64,000 bases of DNA from Isoetes taiwanensis (Eukaryota > Streptophyta > Lycopodiopsida > Isoetales > Isoetaceae): contig JAJEKV010000064.1 of the NCBI GenBank assembly GCA_021234155.1, forward strand, positions 4,032,001-4,096,000. Reading direction: 5' to 3'. The position numbers and the translations under genes were made by a program. The notes beneath the pieces were generated by a model. It saw only the letters and a program-made list of their open reading frames with translations. It was not told where the DNA came from and made no database searches. Shown piece after piece: positions 13,140 to 25,900 of this stretch (the first letter of the stretch is position 1; every line of letters starts with the position of its first letter).

Positions 13140-14640
13140 GGGCCTCGTCTTTCAACGACGTCCCCTTCTTGTAATAAAAAATAGAGGAAGAATGGGCCTC
13201 GTCTTTCAACGACGTCCCTCTTCTTCCATGGAAAAAAAAATAGAAGAGGAAGAAGAAGAAGAAATAGAAGAAGAAGAAATAGAAGAAGAAGAAGAAGAAA
13301 GGGGAGATAGGAAAGAAAGATTGAATAGAATGAGAAAGTGATGAAGAAGAAGAAGAAGAAAATGAATAGAAGATTGGAAGAACGGAAGATTAGAAGGAAA
13401 AAACCAATGATTGGAAGAAGATTGGAAGAAGAAGGAGGAGGATTCGATTCATACTAAGAAGAGGCGAAATGGATTGAAGAAAAACAAGGATGGAAAGAAG
13501 AGGAGGATAGAAATGGGATGGATTGAAAACAAAGAAAAAACAAGAAGCCCTAAATCTATCAAACAACAAGCCTAATTCAAAAATAGAGTTGATTGATCCA
13601 TTGAAATACCTTTGGATGCTTGCTTGAAGCTTGGAAAGGACCGCAAGGATGATCCGCGCCAAAAATCGCCATGAAAAACGCTCCTCCAGCCGCTTAGAAC
13701 CAAAAAAACTAGGCGGCGGAAAAGCCGGCCCTGTTTTCTGTAAAAAAGTTACAGACGTCGTTAAACGACGTCGGGACGTTCAACGACGTCTGTTATAGTC
13801 GTTGACCGACGTCCATAACGACGTCTTTGTGTTAAACGACGTGCCCTTTTTTTTTATTAAGTTATAATTATAAGTTATTATTATAATTATAATTATTATA
13901 CAAAGAAGGATTGTTACCCGTGGAGGGTCATCATTTATGCGATAATCTAACTCGTGAAGTCGCTCTTGAACAGATGTTGAAAGTCCGGGTTTGCCTCCAC
14001 CTCCACATTTTTGTGATAGAAAATGTAGAAATCAAACTCAAATTTTTATCTTTCTTTAACTTAGAAAAACAGCTTTTCACCGATGGATCTGAGCTGCAAT
14101 ATTCGACCGCATAAACATAGCGTAGAAAAGAGGTGGGTCAGATTTATGGGAATGACGAATGAGCATTCTGTAATAGTCGTTAAACGACGTTTATAACGAC
14201 GCCAATGTGTATACCGACGTGTTTTTTTTTTTTTTTTTATTAAGTTACCAACTTAGATCTATTTGTTTTATTACTTATGTTTTTTATCTATATTGTGGTG
14301 GCACAAGATAGATCCTTCAAAGAAATAAATCACCTTAATATAACATATCCTACTCACCTTGAATTTCGAGTTCGAGATATTCAATTTCGTACACTCCATA
14401 ATGAGTCCATACGAATGTGACCGCCACGGCAATTAATTTGTTGTCAGTACCGGATTTGGACAGTTAAGCTATACCTATTCTAGAGCCCGCCCTATGCTTT
14501 CATTTGACGACGTTTTGGTTTATAACGACGTTTTTTTTTTTTAATTGAGTTATTATTATTAGCAATCTTTTTTATAATGACGCCCTGTAATTTTCGTTGA
14601 ACGACGTTTATAACGATGTTTCGTCCCAAACGACGGTCCT
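13140..14640. repeat. internal CGACGTC-motif blocks with GAA microsatellite
   Basis: CCTCGTCTTTCAACGACGTC is duplicated near 13,143 and 13,197. A GAAGAA-rich purine tract runs from about 13,235 to 13,460. Palindromic GACGTCGTTAAACGACGTC blocks follow at 13,745-13,845, 14,175-14,225 and 14,500-14,640, each next to a poly-T run and TATTAAGTTA. These look like extra copies of the CACTA subterminal motif, perhaps from a nested or rearranged sibling element. Confidence 0.6.
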
Positions 14641-15390
14641 TTTTTAAGTTAATATTATTAGCAACTTAGATTTGTTTCATTACTTATGTATTTTATCTAT
14701 CCTTGTTTATCTATCCACTTAGATTTCTCTCCATCCTTGTTTATCTATCCACTTTAATAAACCAGACTTGTGCACCATTGAGCTTCACTTGCATACTTTC
14801 ATACTAAATCAAGCTTGCCCACTTCGGGCCATGATCAGAAGTAGCATGCAAACATATGGCTCACCAGTTGCTCCTCCGCATGATACAATCTACACAAGGC
14901 ATGCCCAAATATAGATCCATGCAAAGTCGCAAGAAGAGCCTCCGACTTCTTCATATAAGATCCGCAAGTTTATAATGAGAATGAACAATTAGTATACTCA
15001 TTACCAATATTTGTTGGCACTTTATTCATAATTAATGCATGGGCGGGAAAAATCACGGTTTTCAGCCGGTGGCTTGCCAAGTGGCCCCGAGCGCATCTGA
15101 GGAAAATCCCGGTATTTCGAATGAGCTTTAGACCCTCGATTTTTTTATTGGGGTGGCCGCGTTGGTACGGCAGGGGTTTAGACCACGTTTTGATTTTGGG
15201 GCATGGAGGGCCGGATTGGCGATCCGACCTCGCCACGTCGTCCATCGCGATCCGGAGCCTCGCCATGCGTATTCTTTGTTTCTCAGACCGTGGAATGTAA
15301 GCGTGTTATGATTTGATGTTTGAAGCCTTGAATTTCGAAGTTCGAGATATTCAATTTCATTACACTCCATAATGAGTCCACACAAGCACA
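14368..15390. repeat. dispersed direct repeat pair about 0.97 kb apart
   Basis: TTCGAGATATTCAATTTC followed by TACACTCCATAATGAGTCCA occurs at about 14,370-14,412 and again at about 15,345-15,380. Copies differ by single bases. The DNA between holds no supported gene; a GC-richer stretch at 15,050-15,270 has only short open frames on the minus strand. Confidence 0.65.
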
Positions 15391-15446
15391 ATTTCATTAT
15401 AATGGGAAAATTTTTTAGTAAACCGGAATTTTTTATTATGGGGTTA

Positions 15447-15592
15447 TATAGACCTTATGCGGGGGGGTTGTATACGTTACGCATTACCAGATCATAGACC
15501 TTATCACGGGGTTGTATACACATGTACGATTACCACTCAGTATCATAGACCTTATGCAGGGGTTGTATACACGTGCAGTACCCGTGTATCAT
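15447..15592. repeat. three-copy tandem repeat, about 48 bp
   Basis: Three units begin with ATAGACCTTATG or ATAGACCTTATC and contain GGGGTTGTATAC, at about 15,448, 15,495 and 15,545. Units diverge in the spacer. Confidence 0.75.
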
Positions 15593-15705
15593 ACATACAT
15601 GAATATTTAGAGAACATAATAACACGGTATCATATACCAACTTCCAAACACAATAGAGACCAAAGTATGAACTATGTATGTCCCTAGTAACCTTCCCCCA
15701 GGTTC

Positions 15706-16296
15706 CTAACCCCTTCCCCTTTCCCTTCGCCTGCGAGGTGTAACCCATGCATCTGGGTTAGGAGTCAAGAGCTCACGCTCTTCCCAGCCTGATTCTTCCC
15801 ACCATATGGGGTACCTAGTCATTAGAAAAAGTAATTCCACAGGATAATACTCACGGAAGAAGAGCGGACCCAACTCCACAAAATTGTTGTACACGTTGTA
15901 GTACACCCTAATAAGGCCATACATATGTCCCTTACAAATTTCATGAATGAACTCTGATATGTATGCATCCAGAGAGTGTGCTAAATATCCAGCACGAAGA
16001 AGAGGCCTCAACTGATGTAGCATCTCGTCCAGATAAGGAGGGGGTTCAAGCATTCCCCTCATTGCAAGTCTCCTATAACATTCAGATGGATTAATTTCCA
16101 TCGATTGGCTCATGACCACAATCAAATCGCCTGTAATGAAGTTGATCAACTCCATTGTAAGCTCCTTGGTGGGACTGTGGCGCAACCTCCACTCCAAGAA
16201 ATGGTCCCATAGCTCATCCATTCCAGGCCGCACAGAACTTCTGGGGCATGCTTGCAGGCCTTCTGGAGTAGCCCAGGGAGGATTGGGTCCAATCAT
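15706..16296 (-). CDS. unidentified ORF inside the CACTA element (196 codons)
   Basis: This is the longest clean reading frame inside the transposon outside the satellite array. It opens with MIGPNPPWATPEGLQACP and contains MDELWDHFLEWRLRHSP, then a helix-rich middle with ELINFITGDLIVVMSQSMEI, LRPLLRAGYLAHSLDAYISE and IRVYYNVYNNFVELGPLFF. It ends in an Arg-rich tail (RRRRERGRG). I chose the first ATG. Upstream the frame stays open into the minisatellite, whose minus strand encodes Leu/Cys-rich nonsense. I do not recognise the family. Composition looks like a genuine protein, aromatic and charged with no low-complexity filler. It could be a transposon accessory gene or a captured host gene fragment. 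No intron signals were resolved. Confidence 0.4.
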   Translation of the reverse strand: MIGPNPPWATPEGLQACPRSSVRPGMDELWDHFLEWRLRHSPTKELTMELINFITGDLIVVMSQSMEINPSECYRRLAMRGMLEPPPYLDEMLHQLRPLLRAGYLAHSLDAYISEFIHEICKGHMYGLIRVYYNVYNNFVELGPLFFREYYPVELLFLMTRYPIWWEESGWEERELLTPNPDAWVTPRRRRERGRG

Positions 16297-16339
16297 TTGC
16301 AAAAGCAAGCAAGGATCACCGACGGAGCAAGGAACACGG

Positions 16340-16790
16340 AGCAAGCAGAGCAAGTAGCAAGATCAAGAGCAAGGAACAAGATCAAGTAGCAAGGAGCAGA
16401 GGTATGAAGTAGCAAGGAACAAGGATCAAGATCAAGTAGCAAGGAGCAATGAACAAGGAAGATCAAGTAGCAAGAAAATCAAGTAGCAAAGAAGATCAAG
16501 GAGCAAGATCAAGTAGCAAGGAACAAGATCAAGTATCAAGATCAAGAGCAAGGAACAAGATTATAGCAAGGAGCACGGGAATGAAGTAGCAAGGAACAAG
16601 GATCAAGATCAAGTAGCAAGAAGCAATGAACAAGGAAGATCAAGTAGCAAGAAGATCAAGGAACAAGGAAGATCAAAAGCAAGAAGATCAAGGAACAAGG
16701 AGGATCAAGTAGCAAGAAAATCAAGGAACAAGGAAGATGAAGGAGCAAGAAGCAAGGATCGAGATCAAGTAGCAAGGTGAAAAGTGAGAA
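16340..16790. repeat. minisatellite (AGATCAAGTAGCAAGGAACA)n
   Basis: About 450 bp of purine-rich, strand-asymmetric repeats built from AGCAAGGAACAAG and GATCAAGTAGCAAGG. Unit length varies around 15-25 bp. It separates the 196-codon ORF from the AT-rich 22-bp repeat and the satellite array. Confidence 0.85.
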
Positions 16791-16819
16791 GTGAAAGCAA
16801 GGTGAAAGAATTTATAGCT

Positions 16820-16937
16820 ACGAATCCAATAATGTTGAAGTATAATACCAATAATGTTGAAGTATAATACCAATAATGCTGACGTATAATACCAATAATG
16901 CTGCAAGAAGTATAATACCAATAATACCAATAATGTT
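16820..16937. repeat. 22-bp tandem repeat (CCAATAATGTTGAAGTATAATA)
   Basis: Four to five units of CCAATAATG(T/C)TG followed by AAGTATAATA sit head to tail. The last is truncated at the exact point where the 1.12-kb satellite begins (GTCGCCC at 16,938). Confidence 0.8.
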
Positions 16938-19900
16938 GTCGCCCATTCGTCCCCAGGGCCTTGGGGTGAGGAAATTCGGGGCAAGCAGCTTCCGGGGGGA
17001 TTTTATGGCTGGCCTCAACACCCCCACTCCACGTCAAGTCACGGCGCAAGGTCCCGGCCGAATCTGACAAGGAGAGGGCCTCCAAAACGTAAACCTTGTG
17101 GGTTGCCAGGTTCTAGAAGGATTTGCGTTTTGGGGGCCGAGACTTGGTCCCTTGCACTTGGGACCTGGCCGAGAAGTTGCAGCCGAGAATACGGAGCAAG
17201 GGGATCCGGCGGGCGGAGTTTGGGGTCCTCCTCCCCGATGTGGCAAGTAGAAGTCGGGGGGCGCTTTTGCAGTGGCAAGACATTCATAAATTCGCAATTA
17301 ATGCATTGTACGAAAATAAATTCTGATTTTTTGCCAGCTGTTTTCCTAATTCATCTCCAGCACACGGCCCAATTTTCGGAATTTTCGGAGAAGGTCTAGG
17401 TCAAAGGGTTAGCATTAGAACGGTCGGGGCAGCCCGTTGCAGGGCAACCGAGCTGGCACCCTTCCCCAAGTCAAACGAGGCCCGGGACCTTGAGGGATCC
17501 CTCACAAGAGGGGGAGAGTCCCGGATCCCAAGAGGCGGGATCCAAAAAAGTTCCCGAGGCAGCCCTTCCTGGCAGCGCTCCCCCGGGGGGCTGCACGCTA
17601 ATGACCACCCTCCCGGAGCCCGGTTCCCCTATCCGACCGTTGGATCCTCCGTTCAGGGGCCCCTCTTCGGGAAGGCCCAAAAGATTCCAGATCGGTCCGG
17701 GAGAACTTGTCAAACCGCGGGGCGTCCTGAGGTCGGCCTTGTAGAAACCGCAGTGTTTTGTCGTTCGCACCGGGAGGGTCCAGGAATGGCAAATCGACCT
17801 GCCAAATCGTCCCGGAATGGGTGAAATTACCCTAGGGAGCAAGTTACAAGGTCGGTTTTGCGAAAAGAAGGAACACTCACGCCCTCCACGACAGTATCCC
17901 GCATCCACATCCTAGGCCAATTGACTACGAGTGTGATTGAAGTGAGCTACTTTGGCGCTTCTTGGAGGTCGGGTGGTCTTCTGGCCACGGAACTTGGTCC
18001 CCAGGGCAATGTCGACGTTCTGAGTCCATTGGCAGAGCCAGATCGCGATTCCGGAGAGGGGAGGTCGCCCGTCCGTCCCCAGGGCCTTGGGGAGAGGAAA
18101 TTCAGGCAAGCAGCTTAGGGGGATTTTAGGGTCCGCGGCTCAAGGCCAACACCCCCACTCCACGTCAAGTCACGCAGCAAGGTCCCGGCCGAACCGACAT
18201 GAGAGGGCCTCCAAACGAAACCCCCGTGGGTTGCCGTGCTCTAGAAGTGTTTGCGTTTTGGGGCCGAGACTTGGTCCGCTTGCACTTGGGACCTGGCCCG
18301 AGAAGCCGCAGCCGAGAATACGGAGCAAGGGGAACTGACCGAGCGGAGTTTGGGTCTGTCCTCCTCCCCGATGTGGCAAGTAGAAGTCGGGGGCTTTGCT
18401 TTTGGCAAGACATTCATAAATTCGCAATTAATGCATTGTACGTAAAATAAATTCTGATTTTTTTGCCAGCTGTTTTCCTAATTCATCTCCAGCACACGGC
18501 CCAATTTCGGAATTTTCGGAGAGAAGGTCTAGGTCAAAGGGTTAGCATTAGAGCGGTCGGGCAGCCCGCTGGGGTGGCAACCGAGCCGGCACCCTTCCCC
18601 AAGTCAAACGAGGCCGGGGACCTTGCGGGGATCCTCACAAGAGGGGAGAGTCCGACCCCAAGAGGCGGGATCCAAAAAGTTCCCGAGGCAGCCCTTTCCT
18701 CGGCAGCAAGCTTTCCGGGGGGCCGACGATAATGACCACCTCCCGGAGCCCGCCCCTATCCCAACCGCTGGATCCTCCCGCTCAGGGCCCCCCTCTTCGA
18801 AGGCCCAAAAGATTCCAGATCGGGTCCGAGAACTTGTCAAACCGCTGGGCGCCCCGAGGTCGGCCTTGTAGAAACCGGGCAGTTGTTTTGTGGATTCGGG
18901 GCACCGGGAGGTCTTAATGGCAAATCGACCGCCAAATCGTCCGAATGGCTAAATTACCCTAGGGAGTAAGTTACAAGGTCGGTTTTGCGAAAAGAAGGAA
19001 ACACTCACGCAGCTCCACGACAAGATCCCGCATCCACATCCTAGGCCAATTGACTACGAAAGTGTGATGGAAGTGAGCTACTTTGGCGCTTCTTGGAGGT
19101 CGGGTGGTCTTCCTCGCCACTAAACTTGGTCCCTGTGGCAATGTCGACGCTCCGAGTCCATTGGGAGAGCTGATCGCGATTCCGAGAGGGGAGGTCGCCC
19201 GCCCCGGCCCCTGTGGCCTTGGGAGAGGAAATTCGAGCAAGCAGCCCGGGATTTTAGGGTCCGTGGCTCAAGGCCAACACCCCCACTCCACGCCAAGTCA
19301 CGGGCGCAAGGTCCCGGCCGACCGGATAAGGAGAGGGCCTCAAACGTGAAACCCCCGTGGGTTGCCGTGCTCTAGAAGGGTTTGGCGCTTTGGGGGCCGA
19401 GACTTGGTCCGCTGCACTTGGGACCGCCGAGAAGCCGCAGCCGGTGAATACGGAGCAAGGGGAATCGACGGAGCGGAGTTTGGGTCTGTCCTCCTCCCGA
19501 TGTGGCAAGTAGAAGTCTGGGGCTTTTGCAAAGGGCAAGACATTCATAAATTCGCAATTAATGCATTGTATTTAAAATAAATTCTGATTTTTTGCCACCT
19601 GTTTTCCTAATTCATCTCCAAAGACACGGCCCAATTTTCGGATTTTTTTGGAGAAGGTCTAGGTCAAAGGGTTAGCATTAGAACGGCCGAGGCAGCCCGG
19701 GTGGTGGTGGCAACCGAGCCTGGCACCCTTCCCCAAGTCAAACGAGGCCCGGGGACCTTGCGGGATCCCTCACAAGAGGGGAGAGTCCGGACCCCAAGAG
19801 GCGGATCCAAAAGTTCCCGAGGCAGCCCTTCCCCGGCGCCCCCGGGATCGCACGCTAATGACCACCTCCCCGAGCCCTGTTTCCCCTCTCCCGACCGCTG

Positions 19901-22900
19901 GATCCTCCGCTCAGGGCCCCTCTTCGAAGGCCCAAAAGATTCCAGATCGGTCCGAGAACTTGTCAAACCGCTGGGCGCCCCGAGGTCGGCCTTGTAGAAA
20001 CCGCAGGTGTTTTGTCGCTCGGGCACCGGGAGGTTCGAATGGCAAATCGACCCCCGCCAAATCGTCTAGGAATGGCGTAAATTATCCTAGGGAGCAAGTT
20101 ACAAGGTCGGTTTTTATAAAGAAAGAAACACTCACGCCTCCACGACAAGAGATCCCACATCCACATCCTAGGCCAATTGACTACGAAAGTGTGATGGAAG
20201 TGAGCTACTTTGGCTCTTTGGAGGTCGGGTGGTCTTCTCGCCACTTTAACTTGGTCCCCTGTGGCAATGTCGATGTTCTCGAGTCCATTGGCAGAGCCGT
20301 GATCGCGATTTCGAGAGGGGAGGTCCCCCGGCCCGGCCCCCGTGGCCTGGGGAGAGGAAATCGGGGCAAGCTTCCCGGGGATTTTAGGGTCCGCGGTTTC
20401 AAGGTTAACACCCCCACTCCACGCCAAGTCACGGGCAAGGTCCCGCCGACCGACAAGGAGAGGGCTCCAAATGTAAACCCCGTGGGTTGCCGTGCTCTAG
20501 AAGGGTTTGGCGTTTTTGGGGTCGGTAGACTTGGTCCCTTGCACTTGGGACCTAGCCGAGAAGCCGCAATGGTGAATACGGAGAAAGGGGAACCGACGGA
20601 GTGGAGTTTGGGTCCGTCCTCCTCCCGATGTGGCAAGTAGAAGTCGGGGGCTTTTGTAAAGTGGCAAGACATTCATAAATTCACAATTAATGCATTGTCT
20701 GAAAATAAATTTGATTTTTTGCCAAATTGTTTTCCTAATTCATCTCAAAGACACGCCCAATTTCGGAATTTTTGGAGAAGGTCTAGGTCAAAGGGTTAGC
20801 ATTAGAACGGGCCGGGGCAGCCCGCTGCGGGCAACCGAAAGCCGCACCCTTCCCCAAGTCAAACGAGGCCAGGACCTGGGGATCCCTCACAAGAGGGGAG
20901 AGTCCAGGACCCCAAGAGGCTGGATCCAAAAAGTTCCCGAGGCAACCTTTTCCCCGGGCCCCCGGGTCGCGACGATAATGACCACCCTCCCGGGAGGTTC
21001 CCCTATCCGACCGTTGGATCCTCCGCTCAGGCCCCTCTTGGGAAGGCCCAAAAGATTCCAGATCGGTCCGGGAGAGAACTTGTCAAACCGCTGGGCGCCC
21101 CGGAGGTGGCCTTGTAGAAACCAAGGGCAGTTGTTTTGTCGCTCGCACCGGGAGGCTCCGAATGGCAAATCGACCCCCGCCAAATCGTCCGAATGTCGTA
21201 AATTACCCTAGGGAGCAAGTTACAAGGTCGGTTTTGCTTAAAGAAGGAAACACTCACGCCTCCACGACAAGATCCCGCATCCACATCCTAGGCCAATTGA
21301 CTACGAAAGTGTGATGGAAGTGAGCTACTTTGGCGCTTCTTGAGGTCGGGTGGTCTTCGCCACGGAACTTGGTCCCCGTGGCAATGTCGACGCTTTGAGT
21401 CCATTGGCAGATGTGATCGCGATTCCCGAGAGGGAGGTCGCCTCGTCCGGCCCCTGTGGCCTTGGGGAGAGGAAATTCGGGGCAAGCAAATCCGGGATTT
21501 TAGGGTCCGTGGCTCAAGGCCAACACCCCCACTCCACGCCAAGTCACCACGCAAGGTCCCGCCGACCGACAAGGAGAGGGCCTCCGAAACGTAAACCCTG
21601 TGGGTTGCCAGGCTCTAGAAGGGTTTACGTTTTGGGGGCCGAGACTTGGTCCGTTGCACTTGGGACCTGGCCGAGAAGCTGCAGCCGAGAATACGGAGCA
21701 AGGGGAACTGACGGAGCGGAGTTTGGGTCTGTCCTCCTCCCGATGTGGCAAGTAGAAGTCGGGGGGCGCTTTTGCAGTGGCAAGACATTCATAAATTCGC
21801 AATTAATGCATTGTACCTAAAATAAATTCTGATTTTTGCCACCGCTTTTCCTAATTCATCTCCAAAGACACGCCCAATTTTCAAATTTTCTGAGAAGGTC
21901 TAGGTCAAAGGGTTAGCATTAGAATGGTCGGGGCAGCCCGCTGTGGCAACCGAAGCTGGCACCCTTCCCCAAGTCAAACGAGGCCGTGACCTTGCGGGGA
22001 TCCCTCACAAGAGGGGAGAGTCCGGACCCCAAGAGGCGGATCAAAAAGTTCCCGAGGCAGCCCTTCCTCCCCGCCGCCCTCGGGCCGCACGATAATGACC
22101 ACCCTCCCGGAGCCCTGCCCCTATCCGACCATTGATCCTCCGCTCAGTGGCCCCTCTTCGAAGGCCCAAAAGATTCCGTGATCGCCCCGGGAGAACTTGT
22201 CAAACCGCTGGGCGCCCCCGAGGTCGGCCTTGTAGAAACCGCAGTTGTTTTGTCGCTCGGGCACCGGGAGGTCCGAATGGCAAATCGACCCCGCCAAATC
22301 GTCCCGAATGGCTTAAATTACCCTAGGGAGCAAGTTACAAGTCGGTTTTTGGTAAAGAAGGAAACACTCACGCCTCCACGACAAAGATCCCGAGATCCAC
22401 ATCCTAGGCCAATTGACTACGAGTGTGATGGAAGTGAGCTACTTTGACGCTTCTTGGAGGTCGGGTGGTCTTCGCCACGGAACTTGGTCCCCGTGGCAAT
22501 GTCGACGCTCGAGTCCATTGGCGAGCCGAGATCGCGATTCCGGAGAGAGGGAGGTCGCCTGGTCCGGCCCCCGTGGCCTTGGGGAGAGGAAATTCGGGCA
22601 AGCAGCTTCCGGGGATTTTAGGGTCCGTGCTCTCGGGCCAACACCCCCACTCCACGCCAAGTCACGGTGCCTAGCAAGGTCCCTACGACCGACAAGGAGA
22701 GGGCCTCCAAACGTAAACCCCCGTGGGTTGCCGTGCTCTAGAAGGGTTTGCGCTTTGGGGGCCGAGACTTGGTCCGTTGCACTTGGGACCTGGCCGAGAA
22801 GCCGCAGCCGAGAATACGGGAGGAAGGGGAACCGACGGAGCGAGTTTGGGTCCTGTCCTCCTCCCGATGTGGCAAGTAGAAGTCTGGGGGCTTTTGCAAA

Positions 22901-25900
22901 GGGTAAGACATTCATAAATTCGCAATCAATGCATTGTACTAAAATAAATTCTGATTTTTTGCCGCTTGTTTTCCTAATTCATCTCCAAAGACACGGCCCA
23001 ATTTTTCGGAGAAGGTCTAGGTCAAAGGGTTAGCATTAGAATCCGTCGGGCAGCCCGCTGCGTGGCAACCGAAGCCGCACCCTTCCCCAAGTCAAACGAG
23101 GCTAGGACCTTGCAGAGATCCCTCACAAGAGGGGAGAGTCTGCACCCCAAGAGGCGGATCCAAAAGTTCCCGAGGCAGCCCCTTCCTCGGGCAGCGCCCC
23201 TGGGCCGCGACGATAATGACCACCCTCCCGAGCCCGTTCCCCTATCCGACCGTTGATCCTCCGCTCAGGCCCCTTCTTCTGAAGGCCCAAAAGATTCCGT
23301 GATCGGGTTAGGAGAACTTGTCAAACCGCTGGGCGCCCCGAGGTCGGCCTTGTAGAAACCGCAGTTGTTTTTGTCGCTCGCACCGGGAGGCTCCGAACCC
23401 CGCCAAATCGTCCGAATGACCTAAATTACCCTAGAGAGCAAGTTACAAGGTCGGTTTTTATAAAGAAGGGAAACACTCACGCCCTCCACGACAAGATCCC
23501 GCATCCACATCCTAGGCCAATTGACTACGAAAGTGTGATGGAAGTGAGCTACTTTGGCGCTTCTTGAGGTCGGGTGGTCTTCTCGCCACGGAACTTGGTC
23601 CCCGTGACAATGTCGACGCTCGAGTCCATTGGCGAGCTGCACCAGCGATTCCCGGGAGAGGGGGAGGTCGTCGTCCGGCCCCTGTGGCCTTGGGGAGAGG
23701 AAAATCGGGCAAGCAGCCTTCCGGGGATTTTAGGGTCCGCGGCTCAAGGCCAACACCTCCACTCCACGCCAAGTCACGCGCAAGGTCCCTACCGACCGAC
23801 AAGGAGAGGGCCTCCAAACGTAAACCCCGTGGGTTGCCGTGCTCTAGAAGGGTTTGCGCTTTGGGGGCCGAGACTTGGTCCGCTGCACTTGGGACCCGCC
23901 GAGAAGCCGCAGCCGAGAAAACGGAGGAAGGGGAACTGACGGAGCGGAGTTTGGGTCTGTCCTCCTCCCGATGTGGCAAGTAGAAGTCGGGGGGCGCTTT
24001 TGCAGTGGCAAGACATTCATAAATTCGCAATTAATGCATTGTACAAAATAAATTCTGATTTTTTGCCAGTTGTTTTCCTAATTCATCTCCAAAGACACGG
24101 CCCAATTTTTTGAGAAGGTCTAGGTCAAAGGGTTAGCATTAGAACGGCCGGGGGCAGCCCGCTGTGGCAACCGAGGCGGGCACCCCTTCCCCACGCCAAA
24201 CGAGGCCGGGACCTTGCAGAGATCCCTCACAAGAGGGGAGAGTCCAGACCCCAAGAGGCGGGATCCAAAAAAGTTCCCGAGGCAGCCCTTCCTGGCAGCG
24301 CCTCCCCCGGGGGGCTGCACGATAATGACCACCCTCCCGGAGGTGCCTCTATCCCACCGATTTGGATCCTCCGCTCGTGGCCCCTCTTCTGGGAAGGCCC
24401 AAAAGATTCCCAGACGGCCCGGAGAACTTGTCAAACCGCTGGGGCCCCGAGGTCGGCCTTGTAGAAACCGCAGTTGTTTTGTCGTTCGCACGGGGAGGCT
24501 CCTAACCCCCGCCAAATCGTCCTGAATGACGAAATTACCCTAGAGAGCAAGTTACAAGGTCGGTTTTTATAAAGAAGGAAACACTCACGCCCTCCACGAC
24601 AAAGATCCCGCATCCACATCCTAGGCCAATTGACTACGAAAGTGTGATGGAAGTGAGCTACTTTGGCTTCTTGGAGGTCGGGTGGTCTTCCTCGCCACGA
24701 ACTTGGTCCCCTGTGGCAATGTCGACGCTCGAGTCCATTGGCGAGCTGCATCGCTGATTCCGAGAGGGGAGGTCGCTCGTCCGCCCCCAAGGCCTTGGGG
24801 AGAGGAAATTCGGGGCAAGCGCCCGGGATTTTAGGGTCCAGGCTCAAGGCCAACACCCCCACTCCATCGCCAAGTCACGGGCGAAGGTCCCGGCCGAATC
24901 CGACAAGGAGAGGGCCTCAAACGAAACCCCGTGGGTTGCCGTGCTATAGAAGGGTTTGGCGCTTTGGGGGGCCGAGACTTGGTCCCTTGCACTTGGGACT
25001 GGCCGAAGTTGCAGCCGAGAAGAACGGAGCAAGGGGAACCGACGGAGCCGGAGTTTGGGTCCGTCCTCCTCCCGATGTGGCAAGTAGAAGTGGGGCTTTG
25101 CAAAGGGCAAGACATTCATAAATTCGCAATTAATGCATTGTACGAAAATAAATTCTGATTTTTGCCGGTTGTTTTCCTAATTCATCTCCAAAGACACGCC
25201 CAATTTCCGAATTTTTGGAGAAGGTCTAGGTCAAAGGGTTAGCATTAGAACGGGCCGGGGCAGCCCGCTGCGGGGCAACCGAGCTGGCACCCTTCCCCAA
25301 GTCAAACGAGGCCGGGACCTTGCAGGGATCCCTCACAAGAGGGGAGAGTCCTGACCCCAAGAGGCGGGATCCAAAAGTTCCCCGAGGCAGCCCTCCCTGG
25401 GGGGGCTGCACGATAATGACCACCCTCCCGAGCCCTGTTCCCCTCGTCCGACCGTTGGATCCTCCGCTCAGGGCCCCCTTCGGGAAGGCCCAAAAGATTC
25501 CAGATCGGTCCGAGAGAACTTGTCAAACCGCTGGGGCCCCGGAGGTCTGGCCTTGTAGAAACCCGCAGTTGTTTTGTCGCTCGAGCACCGGGAGGCTCGG
25601 AATGGCAAATCGACCCGCCAAATCGTCCGGAATGGCTTAAATTACCCTAGGGAGCAAGTTACAAGGTCGGTTTTATAAAGAAGGAAACACCCACGCCTCC
25701 ACGACAAGATCCCGCATCCACATCCTAGGCCAATTGACTACGAAAGTGTGATGGAAGTGAGCTACTTTGGCGCTTCTTGGAGGTCGGGTGGTCTTCTCGC
25801 CACGGAACTTGGTCCCCGTGGCAATGTCGACGCTCGAGTCCATTGGCGAGCCGCATCTGATCCAGGAGAGGGGGGAGGTCGCCTGGCCCGCCCCGAGGGC

